Assembly (NCBI GenBank): GCA_001574975.1
Contig: KQ965760.1
Location: 254,778-318,777 of the forward strand
Source: Gonapodya prolifera JEL478
Lineage: Eukaryota; Monoblepharomycota; Monoblepharidomycetes; Monoblepharidales; Gonapodyaceae
DNA: 64,000 nt
Reading direction: 5' to 3'
A program made the position numbers and the translations under genes. Positions 59,196-64,000 of the stretch are shown here, one piece after another; position 1 is the stretch's first letter; every line of letters begins with the position of its first letter. The notes below the pieces were generated by a model that saw only the letters and a program-made list of their open reading frames with translations, was not told where the DNA came from and did not search any database.

Positions 59196-60284
59196 ATGAC
59201 ACCACTCATGCTGCTCATAACTTGGGCCGCTCTGATTCTCGCATCTCACACTGTGAAACCCGTTGACGGGGGAGGCGGACCAGCCGGTGAGTTTATTGAA
59301 GCAAGCTCAAACATGTCTTGCCATGCCACGGTCCTCATTACTCGCCCTGATATTGCCATTGCCGTACAGGATGCGTCCCTGGCTACTACAGGCCGCCGGG
59401 AAGCACCTCATTATGCCTTCTATGTCCGCAAGGCACCTTCTCGAACATCACGGGCGCAACCGAGTGCACACTGTGTCCAGCAGGGACATTCTCGAACGCG
59501 CAGGGCGCTAAACAGTGTCTGCCGTGTCCTGCCGGGACGAGCTCGCCTCAAGGCTCGAATTCCGCCAGCGCTTGTGTCCAGTGCGGGCGGGGAACGTACG
59601 CCCCGGTCGAGGGATCTCTTTGCGCACTTTGCCCCAACGGAACGTTCGCTTCAGCAAAGGGATCCACAGCGTGTACCCCTTGTGGCCCGGGCTCTTACTC
59701 CACGGCTGGCCGACCCTCATGCATCCATTGTCCGGGTGGCACCTTCGCACCCACCAGCGGCTCTGTATCGTGCCAACGATGCCCCAACGGAACTTCAGCA
59801 CCCACGTCCTCGACCTCATGCACGACGTGTCCCGCAGGCACGTACTCCACGACCAACAGCGCGGCATGCGCGCGCTGCGTCCGGGGCACGTTTTCCTCTG
59901 CGGGCTCGACCAAGTGTACCCTGTGCCCGGCGGGGACAACGTCGGACCTCGGCGCGTCCGGGTGCTACGCGTGTCGGCCCGACACGTTCAGCACCCCCCA
60001 GAGGTCGTATTGCGCGCTTTGTCCCCCGGGAAGCTCGGCTCCGAGTGGGAGTTCGACGTGTACGTGCGAGAATGGAGTGTTTGATCCGGTCACGGTTGCT
60101 TGCGTTGTGGAAACGTGAGTTCGTGGAAAGATGAAGTTTGCTGAAGGGAGGACGTTTGATCAGATATCTTTCCGAATTCTAACTGCCTGCTCCATCGACC
60201 AGGAGTTCCGCGTCGTCCACCGCGACCACCGCTTCGACGATGAGTTCCACGTCGTCCACCGCGACCACCGCTTCGACAATTTAA
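59196..60284 (+). CDS. Secreted cysteine-rich repeat protein (ephrin-receptor/GCC2-GCC3 type)
   Basis: Exons 59196-59286, 59370-60114 and 60203-60284 join in phase, 305 residues. A signal peptide (MTPLMLLITWAALILASHTV) precedes about ten repeats of the form CPxGTxSxxxGSxxCxxC, for example CPAGTFSNAQGAKQCLPC, CPNGTFASAKGSTACTPC and CPGGTFAPTSGSVSCQRC. Then comes a Ser/Thr-rich tail made of two nearly identical 13-residue units (SSxSSTATTASTx). Each repeat has the paired cysteines typical of tyrosine-protein-kinase ephrin-type receptor-like domains, which are frequent on the surface of zoosporic fungi and other protists. Role probably adhesion or cell-wall association. No GPI or membrane anchor is seen in the assigned tail. 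A longer arginine-rich frame over the same bases is a shadow. Confidence 0.8.
60203..60280 (+). repeat. Two-copy 39-bp tandem repeat in the Ser/Thr tail
   Basis: 60203-60241 and 60242-60280 differ at three positions only (for example GAGTTCCGCG against GAGTTCCACG). The unit is a multiple of three and adds 13 Ser/Thr/Ala residues to the end of the cysteine-rich protein. Confidence 0.85.
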
Positions 60285-60950
60285 GGTCTGTCCGGCGTTT
60301 ATTTCTACTATGAAACGTGTGACTAATCATCAGATTCAAAATATATGATTCCTATTGATTTTTCGCATATTGAAAAGGTGCACCTGGTTGACTTGGAAGA
60401 GAAAGCACACGCATCTATACCCGAAATAGGTAGGTAAGAGACGTCCTTCTATTGTTTTTTCATCATACAGTGTGAGATGTAATCAACAAGTGTTCACCAT
60501 TCAAAACTAAACCGGCCGATTCACCCTGTGGAACTGCCGTAATCAATACACACAAACAAGCAGAAACACCGCGCCTTGGTGCCTTGCTCGTGGAGCCAGT
60601 CATGCTGTTGCTGCTTGGAATGTTCGGCAACAATATCCCATGAAAATGGTGTACCGGTTTGATTCGACGGAGAATTGAAGGAGGACCCCCCACAATCGCT
60701 GCTCGGCAAAACGCCGCAAAAGCACTCCCACCAAAATCCAGGGTAAAGCCGACGGCGCCCTGAAAGCCACATTCAATGCGGAACGAGATGTCATTCTGCT
60801 TCGTTCAAGATTTCCCGGGCGGTCACTCGCTCGAATCGGCGCCCTGGTGAACTCGCGCGGGATACCCTTGGGTGTCAGCATTTCAACTCTTTGCGACGCC
60901 CGAACTTCACGGTTTTCTCTGAAAGTGCTTTGCGATCCGCCCATACATGA
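60285..60950. other. Intergenic, no confident gene
   Basis: A minus-strand open frame at 60600-60944 (IPREFTRAPIRASDRPGNLE and similar) is protein-like but unrecognised. Base composition changes to AT-richer just after this stretch, where the transposon region begins. Confidence 0.35.
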
Positions 60951-61479
60951 ATGGCTAGGACGCCACCTGCTTTGATCATGTTTCGGTTACTCTTGTACGC
61001 GTTATCTATTGGAGCATTTGTTCGAGCTGGTGAGAGATTGTTTCATGTCACGACTAAGAAGATTTGGTACAACGCTAAAATATTTATTGGCTCACCTATG
61101 CATGGGGAACGAACGGTGCGATTGGAGGCCCGACCACAGTTCCTTGTATCAACCATCACCAGCATATCCTCAATCTGCCTGTAAACCACCTAAAAGGATT
61201 CCATTGCAGCACTTTGGAGCTTCCTATATCAGTGAACAGCAGGCGAATTCTTCATTTTGATCATCCCATTGTGAGTGATTGCAAAAGTTCAATCAACTTT
61301 CGAATACTTTTCTTCAACTGCACTGCATTCAGAAAAATCTCCATGAAATGCACTCTCATGGTCGGTTCTGACACCATACAAGACAGTACGGTACCATCTG
61401 AAGGAATGGGGACTTGTTGGACTAAGGTGAGTTGTATTTGACTGGCGATTCCTTTTTAATTGATAGATTGGTGTCCATA

Positions 61480-61896
61480 TTGCATTCCAGGCCCCAGAAC
61501 GCCCAGGAACTATTCAACTTGTGACATTCCTCCCTCCAAAATGTTGTCAAGTGTGCTTTTGGCATTCTAAAGCAATGCTTCGCTGCCCTACGGACCATGA
61601 TGGAGTACAGTGTTGTCACCCAGCATGATATTTTCATTGCTGCGGTGGTGCTACACAATTTCATCCGTCTGGAGGGCGATTCTATGGGTGTTTGGATTGT
61701 ACAGGAGTGGGAGGATGATCAGAGAATGGTGGCCATGGGGCAAGGACAGGACAGGATGGTTGCGGGGGTGGATTTTGTTATGGAAGATAGGACAGCAGAC
61801 AAGGCTCCAAGTGCAATTCGCAATGGTATTGCAGATGCTATGTGGGTACAGTATGAGGAAGAACTAACAAAGCGTCAATTGCGATGGGCAAAGTGA
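61480..61896 (+). pseudogene. Harbinger transposase, 3' fragment
   Basis: The reading NAQELFNL, then HSSLQNVVKCAFGILKQCFA, LRTMMEYS and QHDIFIAAVVLHNFIRLEGD matches the C-terminal part of DDE_Tnp_4 transposases (typically NAKELFNLRHSSLRNVIERxFGxLKxRF). A TGA replaces the arginine before HSSL, and the catalytic upstream part cannot be read through. The open frame ends ELTKRQLRWAK. A host-domesticated transposase is unlikely given the stop. Confidence 0.7.
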
Positions 61897-62882
61897 AAGT
61901 AATGGAGATGTTGTCCAGAGGGACATGCTTGGACATCGGAAACATCACAAATCAGTTTATGAATAAGACTATTATTGTATTAATGCTGCTTATAAAGTGG
62001 GCGTACAAATAATTCACCCTAGATGGGACTATGTCCATTCCACATCTGCCCATCACCCATTAGATGGCCAAATTCCATCTGTCCCAACCCCACTTGCTCC
62101 ATGGCATTTCCCAGAGAGTTTGCCATGATCCCGCCAAAGTGGCCTGTCCCAATGGTCCCCACCTGCCTACCAGACATCATTGCACTTCTGAAACCCACCA
62201 TACTCAGAGGACTGTCCATCCTGCTCATTCCCAATTCTTGTCCAGGTGTTGCCTCTATTCCCATGATACCACGCCTGCTGTTGGCGCATTCCATGTTGAA
62301 GAACCGCCTGCAACGGGATGGGGATTTAAAAGCAACATATGATGCCACAATCACAGGATCCCAAAACAGGCGGGTGGCCTCCAACAGGTCGTCCTCATGC
62401 ATCCCGTCATCCTGTGCAATATTTGATGCCTCTTCCAGAGGCGTTGTAGTCCAATTCCGTTTGTTGGTGCTAAGTTGAAGTTGGTGAGCCAAAAGGCTCT
62501 CTCCGAGTCCATTCAGTTGGTTCACGGAGTCCACCAATGATCCAGTGCTACTCCTTGAACGCTTTCGCAATGTCCATGTCTGCAATTAGTCACTTGTAAT
62601 GCTTGGAGTCCAGCGTAGTGGGGTTATCGACTGCGCATCAGAGGCGGAGTGACCCACAGGGACTCTGTGTCATCAACTGGAGCAGAAATATGACAATGTT
62701 GTTGACTGGGACAAAGTACACAGTCACGAACACTCACCCTGCATGTCATCAACATCGGAATCCCCTGTATTCTGTACATGTCCTTTGGATCCTGTTGTTT
62801 TTTTCCCCTGCACACCTGCCATCACCATTTGCAAACTAATGGTGACAGCGTAGGTACCCTCCAGACGTTGTCCATCAAAAAT

Positions 62883-63360
62883 TCATAAGGTGTTGTGCCA
62901 TAGCAGGAAGCCACTATTCCGAATTGCCACTGCACGCTTGTACTCCGGGTCCAACTTGCCCTTCTCCACCTTTGCCTTGATAGCCTATAGCATTGGAGTG
63001 AGCATTGTACCAATAAACAACAGTATGTCTGAGACATACAGTATTGATTTCAACTCACTGCAAGTTCCACGTCCCATACATCATCATCTACCTCCAGCAT
63101 ACACGTATTGTCATTCCACAACCACCTGCTGAGCTTCTTGAGGCGTTTTATAATCTTGAAGTCAACTTGGATTTGCTTGTACCGATTCTTGAGTTGGGTA
63201 ACAGTGAACGCTGTCCCACAGGCATTGTTGAAGCTGTCTGCAATTGCCATCCATGCTGTAGGCTTCATTCCCCCCTGCGCCCTCTTCCCAATCTGAATCT
63301 GCTGGATGATTGCTTTGAAAAGCATATCATCCCAATCCTCATTCCATGACGCATAGGGGC
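62883..63360 (-). CDS. Myb/SANT-like DNA-binding protein of the transposon
   Basis: Exon 1 (about 63059-63360) encodes ASWNEDWDDMLFKAII, KPTAWMAIADSFNNACG, TVTQLKNRYKQIQVDFKIIK and DDDVWDVELA. A GTGAGT donor joins it in phase to exon 2 (62883-62994: AIKAKVEKGKLDPEYKRAVA, ending LLWHNTL). This is the Myb/SANT-like domain (Myb_DNA-bind_3 type) that accompanies PIF/Harbinger transposases and helps them bind the element ends. A later minus-strand frame at 62019-62585 may encode its Met/Gly-rich C-terminal extension. The true start is uncertain because the frame is open upstream of the ATG at 63325. Confidence 0.65.
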
Positions 63361-63722
63361 AGCCGATTGCCTCTTTGCCACGTTGGATACTGTGGAAACC
63401 GGTGTAGCATTGGCGTTGTCGTTAGTGGGCATTGATGATATATGGGGGATTAAAGAGGTGAAAAAGAGGTCCGGACCTCCTTATTCAATAATGCATTATT
63501 GGGAGTTTAAAAGGGGTCAATAAAGAAGTGATAAAGCAAACCAAATGGTCCTCTTTCTCTTTATTTGAATTAAGAGAAATAATGAGGAGTTAAATTGCAA
63601 AAAATTACAGGCGGTTTGAACCAAGAGCACATTATCATAATTTCTCTTTATTAGGGATTGCGTGCCTCAATAAACTCTTTATTCAAGAATTAAGAGCAAA
63701 AAGTGCACTACCAAAGGGCCCT

Positions 63723-64000
63723 TAGTTTTTGGGCTTTTCTGGCACAACTCACACTTGGACTCCAGCACTCTTCAGTACAAAATTGATTTCAGACCCTCCT
63801 CAAAATAATTTAAAAGTATTGTTCTGTTTGGCGACAAGTTCCTAGGGGGAGTTGACCTTCTGCACTGGCCTTTGTTGTATCCAAACACCAAACGGTGGTC
63901 TGGACCGTGCTTGTGGTCTCCGTCCATTTTAGCCTGGAGAGCCAATACATTGTGCCAAGACTCTTTGGTTTTTCCACCGTACCTTGCCTAATACTGTCTG
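63723..64000. other. Right edge, nothing recognised
   Basis: AT-rich sequence to the right of the transposon end with no open frame of note. Confidence 0.4.

Larger units (their letters stand above)
60951..63719. mobile_element. PIF/Harbinger DNA transposon, decayed
   Basis: The region combines the two genes expected of this superfamily in opposite orientation: a DDE-type transposase end on the plus strand (61480-61896) and a Myb/SANT-like DNA-binding protein on the minus strand (62883-63360). At the right edge TACCAAAGGGCCC (63707-63719) is followed by TTA, the TWA-type target site typical of the superfamily. No matching left terminal repeat was found near 60950, so the left boundary is set only by the change in base composition. 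The element is probably old and immobile. Confidence 0.6.

Noticed and set aside
59076-60134. Long open frame of 352 codons rich in Arg, Ala and Pro
   Set aside because: It overlaps the spliced cysteine-repeat gene in another frame. The CPxGT repeats, signal peptide and clean introns identify the real frame.

Overview
This window is fungal nuclear DNA. The evidence is numerous short GT-AG introns (mostly 45-85 nt), a tRNA-Tyr with the usual nuclear intron, and eukaryotic housekeeping genes (VPS18, mitochondrial cysteine desulfurase NFS1, a Bax-inhibitor-1 family protein, an O-acetylhomoserine sulfhydrylase). Secreted CPxGT-type cysteine repeats and hemerythrin-like proteins hint at an early-diverging (zoosporic) fungus, but that placement is a guess. 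GC is moderate to high, with two AT-richer stretches (about 54.6-56.6 kb and 60.9-64 kb) that look like inserted material.

Layout. 1-1081: 5' part of a membrane-anchored Agd3-like polysaccharide deacetylase. 1678-3140: fatty-acid-hydroxylase family enzyme. 4080-5326: proline-rich two-LysM protein with no signal peptide. 5.6-8.6 kb: tandem pair of broken F-box/LRR-like genes. 8773-10182: a different F-box gene. 13.3-15.7 kb: two hemerythrin-like genes. 15952-20119: VPS18. 22516-23689: CmcJ/GA4-desaturase-like oxygenase. 24.5-26.6 kb: a degenerate repeat array, with a loose copy at 27.5 kb. 28252: tRNA-Tyr. 28566-29399: small membrane protein. 29.5-30.2 kb: reverse-transcriptase fragment. 30401-34144: large low-complexity protein. 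34.7-37.3 kb: a second broken F-box pair. 37629-40024: NFS1. 40.2-41.2, 46.4-47.4 and 51.6-52.6 kb: three MYND-finger family members. 41428-42658: BI-1 family. 43-45.2 kb: broken ankyrin gene. 45534-46053: RING-H2 protein. 50068-51388: third hemerythrin gene. 52975-54351: class I glutamine amidotransferase-like protein. 56643-58658: CoA-binding domain followed in frame by O-acetylhomoserine sulfhydrylase, with one UGA between them. 59196-60284: secreted cysteine-rich repeat protein. 60.9-63.7 kb: decayed PIF/Harbinger DNA transposon.

Overall pattern. Conserved single-copy genes splice cleanly by hand. Almost every member of the lineage-specific families (F-box/LRR, MYND, ankyrin, one hemerythrin) carries one or more reading-frame breaks. 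The region therefore looks like conserved genes interspersed with duplicating and decaying accessory families, unless the assembly has local indel errors. Exon boundaries were derived by hand from splice signals, codon phase and comparison of paralogues inside the window. Family names rest on motif recognition, not searches.
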